Shown: positions 1-7,763, numbered from the stretch's first letter. The stretch: 18,381 bases of DNA from Euryarchaeota archaeon UBA52 (GCA_002505455.1 DAVB01000023.1:1-18381), one strand, 5' to 3'. Notes: generated by a model not told the origin, from the letters alone. Numbers and translations: made by a program.

Positions 1-546
1 TGCAGAATCTTCATCGAGAAAGGGGTCAAAGATATGTACATTCATTCCTAGCAATCTGGCTACTTCTGCAACCCCTTTCGATATTCTTCCATAGCCCACA
101 AGACCCAGATTTTTTCCCGATAGCTCAGTGCCACGCGAGCTCTTCTTGGCCCATTCTGAGGATCGCATAGCCCTGTCTGCCTTGGATATGTTTCTAACCC
201 CCGTGAGAAGGTGGCCGATGGTGAACTCTACGACTGCCTTAGTAGAAGCTGTAGGCGTATTCTTCACCAGTATCCCAAGTTCAGAGGCTTTTTCGAGATC
301 TATGTTGTCCAGTCCGACCCCTGCTCTTACTATGAGGTGTATACGCGACTTTCGGGACGTATTTGCCATAAGTACCTCAGAATCCAATTTCGTTGCAGAT
401 CTGATGATTATTACATCATATCCGGAAATCGCCCCTTCCAATAACTCGTTTCTTTCGAAGTGCATCATATCCACATGGTGCCCTTTCTCCAGAAGTATTT
501 CGACGCATCCGGAATCAAGACCATCCGTCGCGAGTATCCTTGCCAT
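1..546 (-). CDS. serA: D-3-phosphoglycerate dehydrogenase, N-terminal 182 residues (cut by window edge)
   Basis: Catalyses NAD-dependent oxidation of 3-phosphoglycerate to 3-phosphohydroxypyruvate, the first step of serine biosynthesis, in the cytosol. I translated the minus strand from the ATG at 546-544; it stays open for 182 codons to the window edge. It begins MARILATDGLD, carries the family substrate-domain motif RAGVGLDNID near residues 72-81, and then enters the Rossmann NAD domain at LGLVGYGRIS near residues 145-154, the family's GxxGxG signature. The D-2-hydroxyacid dehydrogenase family is certain. The SerA assignment rests on the RAGVGLDNID form and the early start of the fold; glyoxylate or other 2-hydroxyacid reductases are less likely. 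The rest of the NAD domain, the catalytic Arg/Glu/His and any ACT domain lie outside the window. It is divergent from superoxide dismutase across 74 bp. Confidence 0.9.
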   Translation of the reverse strand, partial: MARILATDGLDSGCVEILLEKGHHVDMMHFERNELLEGAISGYDVIIIRSATKLDSEVLMANTSRKSRIHLIVRAGVGLDNIDLEKASELGILVKNTPTASTKAVVEFTIGHLLTGVRNISKADRAMRSSEWAKKSSRGTELSGKNLGLVGYGRISKGVAEVARLLGMNVHIFDPFLDEDSA

Positions 547-570
547 GACTACATTCCTAACTAGGAGTCA

Positions 571-580
571 GTTATTGTTG
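571..580 (-). promoter_or_regulatory. TATA-like box for serA
   Basis: On the minus strand this reads CAACAATAAC, centred about 28 nt upstream of the serA ATG, the spacing of an archaeal TATA box for a leaderless transcript. A short palindrome (TCCTA-AC-TAGGA, 555-566) lies between box and start codon. This is position-and-composition inference only. Confidence 0.35.
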
Positions 581-593
581 CCCTCGACATGTT

Positions 594-601
594 GATTTAT
601 C
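594..601 (+). promoter_or_regulatory. TATA-like box for superoxide dismutase
   Basis: GATTTATC is centred about 24 nt before the SOD ATG at 621. No Shine-Dalgarno sequence precedes the ATG, so a leaderless transcript is likely. Confidence 0.45.
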
Positions 602-620
602 AGTCGTTATAGCGAACACC

Positions 621-1229
621 ATGACCTTTCAACTGCCCGACCTTGATTACGCATACGACGCTTTGGAGCCACACCTCGATGCATTGACTATGGAGATACA
701 CCATTCGAAGCATCATGCAGGCTACACTGCTAAGCTTAACGCTGCTATTAGCGGAACCAATCTCGAGGATTCCAGCATAGAGGACATACTGTCTTCATGT
801 GCTGACTCACCAAGCATCAGGAACAATGGAGGCGGGTATTGGAATCATTGCTTTTTCTGGGATTCAATGGGTCCAAGCGGCACTTCTTCGGCTCCATCCG
901 GATCTCTTTCTAAGGCGATCGACTCAGCATTCGGCTCATTTGAGGAGTTTAAGTCGGAATTCAAGAAGGCAGCACTTACCAGGTTTGGATCGGGGTGGGC
1001 ATGGCTCTGTGTGGGTGATAACGGACTCAGCATCTGTAGTACGCCTAACCAGGACAATCCTCTGATGAACATAGGTGGATGCGGGGATGCCCCCATTCTA
1101 GGTATAGATGTCTGGGAGCATGCGTATTACAAGAAATTCGGGCCCGGCCGCGGCGATTATATCGATGCTTGGTGGAATGTCGTGAATTGGTCTGTTATCG
1201 AGGATAGATTCAACTCAGTATCCCAGTGA
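621..1229 (+). CDS. sodA: Fe/Mn-family superoxide dismutase (Mn-type signatures)
   Basis: Dismutates superoxide to peroxide and oxygen in the cytosol. The product has 202 residues, the normal family length. The N-terminal helical domain starts with LPDLDYAYDALEPHLD, as in bacterial enzymes. All four metal ligands are visible: H27 (in MEIHH), H76 (in WNHCFFW), and D163 and H167 (in DVWEHAYY). The second-shell glutamine sits in the C-terminal domain (NQDNPLM, Q144), and a glycine precedes YWNH. In E. coli enzymes this arrangement (Gly77/Gln146) marks Mn-SOD, whereas Fe-SOD has its Gln near the second histidine. Mn or cambialistic use is therefore favoured, though metal choice cannot be fixed from sequence. 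The GTG of the following membrane protein overlaps its TGA (GTGA), implying translational coupling. Confidence 0.96.
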   Translation: MTFQLPDLDYAYDALEPHLDALTMEIHHSKHHAGYTAKLNAAISGTNLEDSSIEDILSSCADSPSIRNNGGGYWNHCFFWDSMGPSGTSSAPSGSLSKAIDSAFGSFEEFKSEFKKAALTRFGSGWAWLCVGDNGLSICSTPNQDNPLMNIGGCGDAPILGIDVWEHAYYKKFGPGRGDYIDAWWNVVNWSVIEDRFNSVSQ

Positions 1230-2266
1230 CGCGACACGTGGCCTCGGACTCCGGTGACATCCTCTCGGCGGTGTTAATACTCATCATTCCCGTGCTCCTC
1301 ACAGTCCCTCTCAGGGTTCTTTGGTCATGGTGGATTGGTAACGAGCCAGAGCACCTACACTATCGAGAACGCTTTACCTCAGTCATCGACTCAGGATTCC
1401 CGATCAAGAATTTCCGTCAAGAATTGGACAGAACGGCTAGGCAGTATGATATCGATTTAGAACGTCAAACGAGAATCGAAACCGATATGTTACATCCTCT
1501 CGATATGAGGCACTTCCTGCTCGTCCCCTCTCTGGTTGTATGGCCGATTCTGAGCATACCTGCTGGATTCGTCTTCCTCCCGCTTCTCCCACTCACTAGA
1601 TTTTTCGAATATATCTTGATTGAGAAAAGGGTACTATTGCTGGTCCTCAGGATTGTAAAGAGAGCAACTGGTTGGGACGTTGTATGGATAGATAGGCCAG
1701 GAGACCCTACTCGCCCTCCAGAACCCGTTATCGCAGCAATACACCGCCTCCCGATAACAGTACTGCTTGGCGTATTTGCCTATCTCATAGTCTCATATCT
1801 TTCGGTTTCGTTCAACTTCGTTGCAGCTATAACTATCGGAGTGTATGTTATCTTGGTGGCTGCAATATCAATCATAAGGGCAGCCACCAGTGGCTCTCTA
1901 GTATTCATGGATGCAAGAAATCGCCGAATGATTCCGGCGGATAGTTTTGTTGAGCAGCTTATTGGACCATGGGTCGGAGTCGGACTATTTTTCCTATTGT
2001 CGAGACAGATTGCACTTTCATCCACAATCAGAACTGGTACTCTTTCCGATCCTTCTTATTTTGCGATGACGGTGGTTCTGGTCTTGTATATAGCCACCTT
2101 AATTGGCATCTCTCTAGAGCTGTCCTTTTTCAGAACGCGAGGAAGAGCGGTCGAGTCTGCATTCGAGGAACAAGTTGAGATTCACATGAAACCTGACGAA
2201 TACAAGTTCATACGTCACCTAGGAACATATCAACTGGTTGACTCGAAAACTCAGAATGCTGAATGA
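1226..2266 (+). CDS. Six-helix membrane protein of unknown function
   Basis: I do not recognise this 346-residue protein. It has about six hydrophobic segments (residues ~11-33, 97-121, 176-195, 197-217, 246-264 and 279-300). A charged loop of about 60 residues lies between helices 1 and 2, and a polar C-terminal tail follows helix 6. Basic patches (KRVLLLVLRIVKR, RNRR, RTRGR) probably mark cytoplasmic sides. No transporter, protease or enzyme motif is evident. It starts with GTG inside the SOD stop codon (4-nt overlap), so it is probably translated with SOD from one message; a role tied to oxidative stress is only a guess from that coupling. Its 3' end overlaps the convergent YgfZ-like gene by 16 nt. 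Confidence 0.8.
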   Translation: MTRHVASDSGDILSAVLILIIPVLLTVPLRVLWSWWIGNEPEHLHYRERFTSVIDSGFPIKNFRQELDRTARQYDIDLERQTRIETDMLHPLDMRHFLLVPSLVVWPILSIPAGFVFLPLLPLTRFFEYILIEKRVLLLVLRIVKRATGWDVVWIDRPGDPTRPPEPVIAAIHRLPITVLLGVFAYLIVSYLSVSFNFVAAITIGVYVILVAAISIIRAATSGSLVFMDARNRRMIPADSFVEQLIGPWVGVGLFFLLSRQIALSSTIRTGTLSDPSYFAMTVVLVLYIATLIGISLELSFFRTRGRAVESAFEEQVEIHMKPDEYKFIRHLGTYQLVDSKTQNAE

Positions 2267-3024
2267 ATAGTTGATATCTCCACATCGATACCCTTGTGAT
2301 TAATCACGCCATCCACAACACCCTCATCGGCAATGGCATGTGCAAAGAAATCAACAAAGGGCGTGAATATTTTCAATTTCCCGTCTTCGGTGATTAAACG
2401 CCCCCCTAGATTCTTCCCACATCTTATCCTAACTAGCCTCTTTGTTACAGGGTTCCTCGAATCCAGCCTAGCATGTATCTCCTGCCCAGGGTAGCACCCA
2501 TTTTCCAACTTTATGAACTCTGATAGGCCAATCTCATGAGGCAAGTATCTACCTCCTAGGTGATATTCTGTTATCCCCCCTTGTGCCAATGCAAAATCTA
2601 GGAATGATGGACTTGATGAGTCCACATATTCATCATCAGATGAAATTCTGATTTTGAAATCGTTTTCAATTCCAATGCTATGTATGAATATGTCATCACC
2701 TTGTTCAGGGGCTCCCCCATCTTGAAAAACTCTTGAAATTACCAGAGATGCATCTCTCACCGAACCACCCTTCTTGCTCAAGTTTCTTGCGATAGAAGAG
2801 AGATATTCTGGTTTCCCATCACATAAATGAAGCAAAATCAACCCCGCTTCATCATGGACAACGTATGGGGCATCAATAGTTCTGCCAACGGGGTCACAGA
2901 TCACGGCTCTAGATACCGATCCTGGATAACTAGGCTCTATTTTCACTGTGGAAATGGAAGAAAGAACCTCTTCAACATCATCCCCTTCGATAAGGGTCGT
3001 GGGACGCGAGTCTTCTAGATTCAT
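2251..3024 (-). CDS. ygfZ: YgfZ/GcvT-like folate-binding Fe-S maturation protein
   Basis: This family helps assemble or repair a subset of Fe-S enzymes using a tetrahydrofolate-dependent activity; it shares the fold of glycine-cleavage T-protein but lacks that reaction. The diagnostic YgfZ signature is present as KLENGCYPGQE (residues 172-182, conserved Cys177), followed by IHARLDSR. I chose the ATG at 3024 (257 aa), just past the stop of the upstream HesB gene. An in-frame ATG at 3069 would add 15 residues, but that stretch lies over the conserved Cys-Gly-Cys tail of HesB. The start is 4 nt after the HesB stop, so the two form an operon. The pairing of an A-type carrier with YgfZ fits known biology, where YgfZ acts with IscA-type proteins on [4Fe-4S] targets. 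Confidence 0.88.
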   Translation of the reverse strand: MNLEDSRPTTLIEGDDVEEVLSSISTVKIEPSYPGSVSRAVICDPVGRTIDAPYVVHDEAGLILLHLCDGKPEYLSSIARNLSKKGGSVRDASLVISRVFQDGGAPEQGDDIFIHSIGIENDFKIRISSDDEYVDSSSPSFLDFALAQGGITEYHLGGRYLPHEIGLSEFIKLENGCYPGQEIHARLDSRNPVTKRLVRIRCGKNLGGRLITEDGKLKIFTPFVDFFAHAIADEGVVDGVINHKGIDVEISTIHSAF

Positions 3025-3028
3025 ATCA

Positions 3029-3415
3029 TCAACCAAACGACTGTCCACAGCCGCAAGATCTGTCTGCATTTGGATTCGTAATTTGGAAACCGCCGCCCAT
3101 CAACGTATCTTTGTAGTCCAGTACAATACCGTTGAGCAGATTGGAATCCCTATCATGTATCATGATCGTTCTTTCTCCAACAGATATGGATTGATACCCT
3201 TCTTCATTGGGTCTATCTACAATCTTCATGTCATACATGTAGCCTGAGCACCCTCCTGATTCTGCAGATATCACGAGAACGGACCCCTCGCCGTCTTCAG
3301 ACATCGATTTCTCGATGGCTATCTTCGCAGTGTCAGTGACTTCTATACTCACTTCAACGATCTCGACTTCTACCGCCATCGGCAGCCCAAGCCCGCTTCC
3401 GCCTATCAGTCCCAT
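3029..3415 (-). CDS. HesB/IscA-family A-type iron-sulfur carrier
   Basis: A-type carriers accept Fe-S clusters or iron and pass them to apo-enzymes in the cytosol. The three family cysteines are all present: one in SGGCSGYMYDM, then C-G-C in DRSCGCGQ, separated by 64 residues, which is the C-x63-65-C-G-C rule of IscA/ErpA/HesB. The fold proper begins at VSIEVTDTAKIAI. The start is uncertain. The ATG at 3415 (128 aa) lies about 24 nt downstream of a TATA-like ATATTTGA and suits a leaderless message. The ATG at 3379 (116 aa) is closer to family length. An upstream ATG at 3487 would run into the divergent fdhD start and is unlikely. It is the first gene of a pair with ygfZ and is divergent from fdhD and the Mo-oxidoreductase, a [4Fe-4S] enzyme it might serve. 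Confidence 0.9.
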   Translation of the reverse strand: MGLIGGSGLGLPMAVEVEIVEVSIEVTDTAKIAIEKSMSEDGEGSVLVISAESGGCSGYMYDMKIVDRPNEEGYQSISVGERTIMIHDRDSNLLNGIVLDYKDTLMGGGFQITNPNADRSCGCGQSFG

Positions 3416-3435
3416 GTATGCCAGTCGGTCTGTTG

Positions 3436-3443
3436 ATATTTGA
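3436..3443. promoter_or_regulatory. Shared bidirectional TATA-like element between hesB and fdhD
   Basis: ATATTTGA is centred about 24-26 nt from both the hesB ATG (3415, minus) and the fdhD ATG (3465, plus). A second AT tract (GATATATG, 3455-3462) lies immediately before the fdhD ATG. A single AT-rich core could position TBP for both leaderless transcripts. Inferred from spacing only. Confidence 0.35.
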
Positions 3444-3464
3444 ACCCGTTCAGGGATATATGCC

Positions 3465-4262
3465 ATGAATGCCGATGAACGACCCAATAACGGTAAATGG
3501 ACTGATATGGAATCAAGATATCTGGGCGGCGATGAAGGATCCGAATTCGATTACAAGGCCCCCCTCGAAGAGCCATTGAGAATATCAATAACACATCTCG
3601 GAAAGACCAACGAACTTGGAATTTTTATGAGATCACCTGGCAATGATTTGAATTTAGTTAGAGGACTCATCTACAATGAAGGGATAATTTCAGGTCTGGG
3701 TTGCGTGGAATCCCTCACCCTTGAGGACGATTTAGCAGAGATCGTGCTCACAGATGACTCCCAGTACAACCCTTCCGAACACAATAGGAACATCATGGTG
3801 ACGGGGTCATGCGGTCTTTGCGGACGTAGTGAATTACATGGCCACCAATTGGTCAAATCTAACCATATATTCTCACAGAAACAAATTCACGATATGCATG
3901 CCACGGCAATGCAGCAACAGCAGATGTTTAGGGAAACGGGAGGTACTCACGGTGCTGCAGCATTCAACTCCAAGGGGGAGATGATCGGTTGCGAGGAGGA
4001 CGTGGGACGGCACAATGCGATGGATAAGCTAACCGGCCATCTACTAAGTGAGTCGCTTGACCCCTCGTTGTGCACACTTTCCGGCCGTGTCTCATATGAA
4101 TTGGTCCAGAAAGCCATCAGAAGTGGCTATTGCATTCTTTCTGCAGTCGGCTCTGCAACGACTTTGGCCATTCAGGTGGCCAGAGAGCACGATCTCACAC
4201 TTATCTCTTTTACAAGGGAAGATAGGATGACAGTTCTATCCGCTCCAAGACGTGTGCGCTGA
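3465..4262 (+). CDS. fdhD: FdhD, sulfurtransferase for molybdenum-cofactor sulfuration
   Basis: FdhD carries sulfur from a cysteine desulfurase to the Mo/W-bis-PGD cofactor and inserts it into formate-dehydrogenase-family enzymes. The product is 265 aa, near family length. Family landmarks in order: EEPLRI (~35-40), MRSPGNDLNLVRGLIYNEGII (~55-75), the sulfur-relay loop TGSCGLCG (C116 and C119), RETGGTHGAAAF (~156-167), EEDVGRHNAMDKL (~177-189) and the C-terminal region GYCILSAVGSATTLAI. Both loop cysteines are intact, so it should be active. An in-frame ATG at 3507 would shorten it by 14 residues. The gene lies 70 bp before the Mo-oxidoreductase it presumably matures, and is divergent from the Fe-S pair. 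Confidence 0.95.
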   Translation: MNADERPNNGKWTDMESRYLGGDEGSEFDYKAPLEEPLRISITHLGKTNELGIFMRSPGNDLNLVRGLIYNEGIISGLGCVESLTLEDDLAEIVLTDDSQYNPSEHNRNIMVTGSCGLCGRSELHGHQLVKSNHIFSQKQIHDMHATAMQQQQMFRETGGTHGAAAFNSKGEMIGCEEDVGRHNAMDKLTGHLLSESLDPSLCTLSGRVSYELVQKAIRSGYCILSAVGSATTLAIQVAREHDLTLISFTREDRMTVLSAPRRVR

Positions 4263-4302
4263 GGGTTGTTAATACGATGGAGAATGTGGAATCTTCAGAC
4301 AT

Positions 4303-4324
4303 GCATATACCCGTGCAACTGCAC
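4303..4324 (+). promoter_or_regulatory. Promoter and palindrome upstream of the Mo-oxidoreductase
   Basis: A TATA-like GCATATACC (4303-4311) lies about 25 nt before the ATG at 4333. Immediately after it is GTGCA-AC-TGCAC (4313-4324), a perfect 5-bp-arm palindrome sitting between TATA box and start, where a repressor would block initiation. The oxidoreductase may therefore have its own regulated promoter in addition to readthrough from fdhD. Confidence 0.4.
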
Positions 4325-4332
4325 ACAAGGTC

Positions 4333-6600
4333 ATGGGCAGAGGGGCATCGAGAACAGGGCCGACTGATTTCAAACAGCCCACCATCGCTCCTGTGAAAGA
4401 AGTGGCTGCAGGTATCCCTGCAGTCGTATCGGCTTGGAAACACGGCATAACGAACATGGGCCCCATCAATTCCGCCATAACGCTCAGTCGAGCAAATCAG
4501 CATTCAGGCTTTGATTGCCCTGGTTGTGCTTGGCCTGATCCATCAGAACCGTCCCCCTTCGAGTATTGCGAGAATGGTGCTAAGGCTATTGCCGATGAGG
4601 CAACTAACAAAGTCATACAGGACTTGTTCTGGGAAGAGAATAGTGTCTTATCACTAGCTAGAAAATCAGATGCGTGGTTGAATTCCCAGGGAAGGCTCTC
4701 GAGGCCTTTGATCATGGAAAAGGACTCAAACCACTACAAACCCATTGATTGGGATAGGGCCTTTGGCATAATCGGGGCAGCACTTGCCAATCTTGAAGAT
4801 CAAGATGATGCATACTTTTACACTTCAGGAAGAGCCTCTAATGAGGCGGCCTTTCTCTGGCAATTACTTGCAAGGCAACATGGTACCAACAATCTTCCAG
4901 ATTGCTCGAATATGTGCCATGAAAGCTCAGGAGTAGCTTTGGGTCAATCGATAGGCATCGGGAAGGGTACTGTGAGACTTGAAGACTTCGATCACTCCGA
5001 TTTGATAGTGGTCGTAGGACAGAATCCTGGTACGAATCATCCACGGATGCTTTCCGCTCTCAGATCTGCAAAGAAATGCGGATCGTCCGTATTGAGTATC
5101 AACCCGATTAAAGAGACTGGAATGCGAGGTTTCCGACACCCTCAGAATCCCATCGATATGTTGGGCTCCGGTGTAAAAATAGCAGATGACCACGTTGACA
5201 TCAGAGTCAACGGAGATATGGCACTATTCAGAGCGATAGGCTCCGTGATGGTTGAAAATGGGTGCGTCGACAAGTCATTTATTGATTCGAGCACCAGCGG
5301 TTATGAATCGTATGTGAAAGCAACAAAGAAAATCAATTGGACTGAGATCGAAAAGGCCACCGGCCAATCTGAATCTAGAATCAGGGATATCGCCTCTGTT
5401 TTCTCAAGATCTAAGAGCACCATCATATGTTGGGCCATGGGCATAACTCAGCACAGGAATTCTGTGAATACGATACGAGAGATCGTAAATGTTCTATTAT
5501 TAGGTGGCCACATAGGTAGGCCAGGAGCAGGCGTATGCCCGGTGAGAGGCCATTCTAATGTCCAGGGCGACAGGACAGTTGGTATCACTCACGCACCGTC
5601 AGAGAAATTCCTAGCATCCATTGAGAAAAGATATGGGATCACCCCTGTTGAGAAACACGGTGCTGATGCAGTGCACACTGTCGAAAGAATGAGGGAAAGA
5701 GGCGGTATTTTCCTTTCTCTTGGAGGTAATTTCCTTTCTGCGATGTCTGATACTGAACGAACTGCAGAGGCCCTTGAGTCATGCAGCCTAACAGTCCAGA
5801 TTTCTACCAAATTGAATCGCAGTCATCTGATAACCGGTGAAACTGCTATCATACTCCCATGCCTAGGAAGGACGGATGAGCAAGTTACATCGTGCGGTTC
5901 ACAGATCCTTACTGTTGAAAATTCAATGGGAGTGGTACACATGTCCGAGGGCAGCAATAAGAGGCCTTCAATGTCAATGCGTTCAGAGCCCACAATAATA
6001 GCCGGGATAGCCCATAAACGTCAAGACATGACTGGCGGTACAATCCGATGGTTGGATTTAGGATCAGATTTCTCATTAATCAGGGAAGGAATCGAGGCTA
6101 CGATTCCAGGTTTTGAAGCATATAATTCCAGAATACTTCGTCCATCCGGATTCGAATTACCCAATCCGCCAAGGGATTCTAGAACCTTCAGAACATCTTC
6201 GGGAAGAGCGGAGTTTTCAGCAGCAGAAATTACATCATTCATCCCTGATGATGGCGCCTACACCATGATGACCATTAGATCTCACGATCAATTCAATACG
6301 ACCATTTACACCGATAATGACAGATATAGGGGTATTTCTGGATCGCGGAGAATTGTACTTATGTCGAGAGAAGATATGCATGAACGAGGATTCAGAACTG
6401 GCCAAATGGTAAGTATATCAACAACAGGAGTGGATAGGAGGATGGAATCGGGAGAATGGTCAGTAGTTCCTTATGAAATTCCGAAGGGATGTGTTGCAAC
6501 CTATTTCCCAGAGTCCAATCATCTGATTCCAATTGAGTCCTACGCTGAAGGTAGCTTCACACCGACATCCAAATCGGTTTCAGTACTAATTAACGGCTAG
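4333..6600 (+). CDS. YdeP/FdhF-like molybdopterin oxidoreductase, alpha subunit
   Basis: A 755-residue cytosolic member of the formate dehydrogenase/DMSO reductase superfamily, closest in pattern and length to the YdeP-type 'alpha subunit' group, whose physiological substrate is poorly known (E. coli YdeP is linked to acid resistance). The N-terminal [4Fe-4S] region shows C62 and C65 (DCPGCAWPDP) and C79 (EYCENGAKA); a fourth cysteine as in FdhH is not obvious. The Mo ligand should be C195 in NMCHESSGVALGQS, in the place of the SeCys/Cys of FdhF; the codon is an ordinary TGC. Cofactor-binding stretches follow (VVVGQNPGTNHPRM, INPIKETG, LLLGGHIGRPGAGVCPVRGHSNVQGD), and a C-terminal MopB domain ends the protein. 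Placement after fdhD supports a sulfurated Mo/W-bis-PGD. No electron-transfer subunit is adjacent. No in-frame start exists upstream of 4333. Confidence 0.92.
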   Translation: MGRGASRTGPTDFKQPTIAPVKEVAAGIPAVVSAWKHGITNMGPINSAITLSRANQHSGFDCPGCAWPDPSEPSPFEYCENGAKAIADEATNKVIQDLFWEENSVLSLARKSDAWLNSQGRLSRPLIMEKDSNHYKPIDWDRAFGIIGAALANLEDQDDAYFYTSGRASNEAAFLWQLLARQHGTNNLPDCSNMCHESSGVALGQSIGIGKGTVRLEDFDHSDLIVVVGQNPGTNHPRMLSALRSAKKCGSSVLSINPIKETGMRGFRHPQNPIDMLGSGVKIADDHVDIRVNGDMALFRAIGSVMVENGCVDKSFIDSSTSGYESYVKATKKINWTEIEKATGQSESRIRDIASVFSRSKSTIICWAMGITQHRNSVNTIREIVNVLLLGGHIGRPGAGVCPVRGHSNVQGDRTVGITHAPSEKFLASIEKRYGITPVEKHGADAVHTVERMRERGGIFLSLGGNFLSAMSDTERTAEALESCSLTVQISTKLNRSHLITGETAIILPCLGRTDEQVTSCGSQILTVENSMGVVHMSEGSNKRPSMSMRSEPTIIAGIAHKRQDMTGGTIRWLDLGSDFSLIREGIEATIPGFEAYNSRILRPSGFELPNPPRDSRTFRTSSGRAEFSAAEITSFIPDDGAYTMMTIRSHDQFNTTIYTDNDRYRGISGSRRIVLMSREDMHERGFRTGQMVSISTTGVDRRMESGEWSVVPYEIPKGCVATYFPESNHLIPIESYAEGSFTPTSKSVSVLING

Positions 6601-7699
6601 ACGCCTTTTTGAGTGCCTTGACCTGCTTTATGAGTGCCTTTACAGTTTTCTTATGAGCACGATCTTGACTCATTTCAGAGGACCGTTTGAGACAGGTTAT
6701 GGCGTCATCGAACATCCCCACATGAGTATACGCATTACCCATGTTGAATATGGCCGCATACCCGAGAGCTTCAGGCTTCGCCTCATAGGTTTGAACGTAG
6801 GTAGATATCGCCTCCTCGTACCTGTTTAGTGCCGAATAAGCGTCCGCAATACCGATCTTCGCTCTTATTCGCAAATCTTCGGGCCCATCGGATCTTGTGT
6901 ACAGCGTCTTCTCAAAGCAACCAAGTGCTTCCAGTGGTTTCCCGTCATGAAGTAAAACTAGGCCTTTGTTGTACCATTCAATTCCTTCGTTGACAGTTTC
7001 CGATCTTGTGGGCTCACTGGGCTTCTTGGCCTCAACACTTCTAGCTAAAGCCTCCAAATCAACTTTTGAAACCGCTTCTATAGCCTCTGGAGTAGATGAG
7101 GCTCTAAGCCTAGCCTTATTGGCACGATTGCTGTAACCAAGAGCCTCAAGACTTTCAGCGAGACCATTCCACCTGCCTGCAGTCTCTTCAATCTTGATGA
7201 GACGCGTCCACGCTTCTATAGCACTGTTGTAATCCCCTGCGGACATCAGCAAAATCGCTTCACTGTCCTGGGAATAATTCCCTGCAGATACCCCATTCGT
7301 CGATTTACCCCCCGCATCTAAATCGCTACTGACAGAATCGACAAGGACCTCTTCGTTAACTCGTCCTTCATCTTCCAATTGTCCTACCACACCATATTCT
7401 ACGGAATCTGAAGACTCTTGATTGTATACCTCGTCTCCATCGCTGTCTAGCCCAAGAGCCTCTTCAGAGTCTTCATTTTCTGTAACAATAGTGGTGCTTA
7501 TCAGACTCTCTCCGTAGGAAATGGACTCTTGTCCTTGTTCCTCGAATCCAAGCTTCCTCAAACCACGACCAATCATTATCCATGCATGGCCATTAGAGGC
7601 AAGATCGCTCTCTACCCTGCTTCGGAGTTCGTTGACAACTCTGGCCGGCTCTTCTTCGAGAAGATTTGCCAATTCTGTGTGACCCTCAAAGGACTCCAT
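6590..7699 (-). CDS. TPR-repeat protein with acidic linker
   Basis: A 369-residue soluble protein with no signal peptide or membrane helix. An N-terminal helical segment (~1-65) is followed by a strongly acidic, Ser/Glu/Asp-rich linker (~73-135). A first TPR-like helix pair lies at ~145-172 (LLMSAGDYNSAIEAWTRLI). At least three more TPRs lie at ~238-271 (WYNKGLVLLHDGKPLEALGCF), ~278-311 (KIGIADAYSALNRYEEAIST) and ~315-348 (FNMGNAYTHVGMFDDAITC). The C-terminus is lysine-rich. TPR scaffolds mediate protein-protein contacts; the partner cannot be named. The 3' end overlaps the convergent Mo-oxidoreductase stop by 11 nt, and the 5' end is divergent from the flavoprotein gene. Confidence 0.85.
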   Translation of the reverse strand: MESFEGHTELANLLEEEPARVVNELRSRVESDLASNGHAWIMIGRGLRKLGFEEQGQESISYGESLISTTIVTENEDSEEALGLDSDGDEVYNQESSDSVEYGVVGQLEDEGRVNEEVLVDSVSSDLDAGGKSTNGVSAGNYSQDSEAILLMSAGDYNSAIEAWTRLIKIEETAGRWNGLAESLEALGYSNRANKARLRASSTPEAIEAVSKVDLEALARSVEAKKPSEPTRSETVNEGIEWYNKGLVLLHDGKPLEALGCFEKTLYTRSDGPEDLRIRAKIGIADAYSALNRYEEAISTYVQTYEAKPEALGYAAIFNMGNAYTHVGMFDDAITCLKRSSEMSQDRAHKKTVKALIKQVKALKKASSR

Positions 7700-7720
7700 A
7701 AGTAGGTTGCAGCGCGTCTA

Positions 7721-7730
7721 CTATTTTGAA
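7721..7730 (-). promoter_or_regulatory. TATA-like box for the TPR gene
   Basis: On the minus strand TTCAAAATAG is centred about 26 nt upstream of the ATG at 7699. No Shine-Dalgarno sequence is seen. Compatible with a leaderless transcript. Confidence 0.4.
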
Positions 7731-7750
7731 GGATGTCTTCTCCTGCGTAA

Positions 7751-7763
7751 CTACAATATTGAT
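7751..7763 (+). promoter_or_regulatory. TATA-like box for the flavoprotein gene
   Basis: CTACAATATTGAT is centred about 26 nt before the ATG at 7782. This supports that ATG, rather than an upstream TTG at 7707, as the true start. Confidence 0.4.

Noticed and set aside
128..595. Plus-strand open frame of about 155 codons
   Set aside because: It lies fully antisense to the phosphoglycerate dehydrogenase gene, whose motifs are unmistakable.
3025..3069. Longer N-terminus for the YgfZ-like protein
   Set aside because: It would be read over the conserved Cys-Gly-Cys tail of HesB in another frame; the ATG at 3024 directly follows that gene.
4915..4920. Possible selenocysteine at the Mo-ligand position of the formate-dehydrogenase-like protein
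   Set aside because: The codon is TGC (Cys), with no in-frame TGA.
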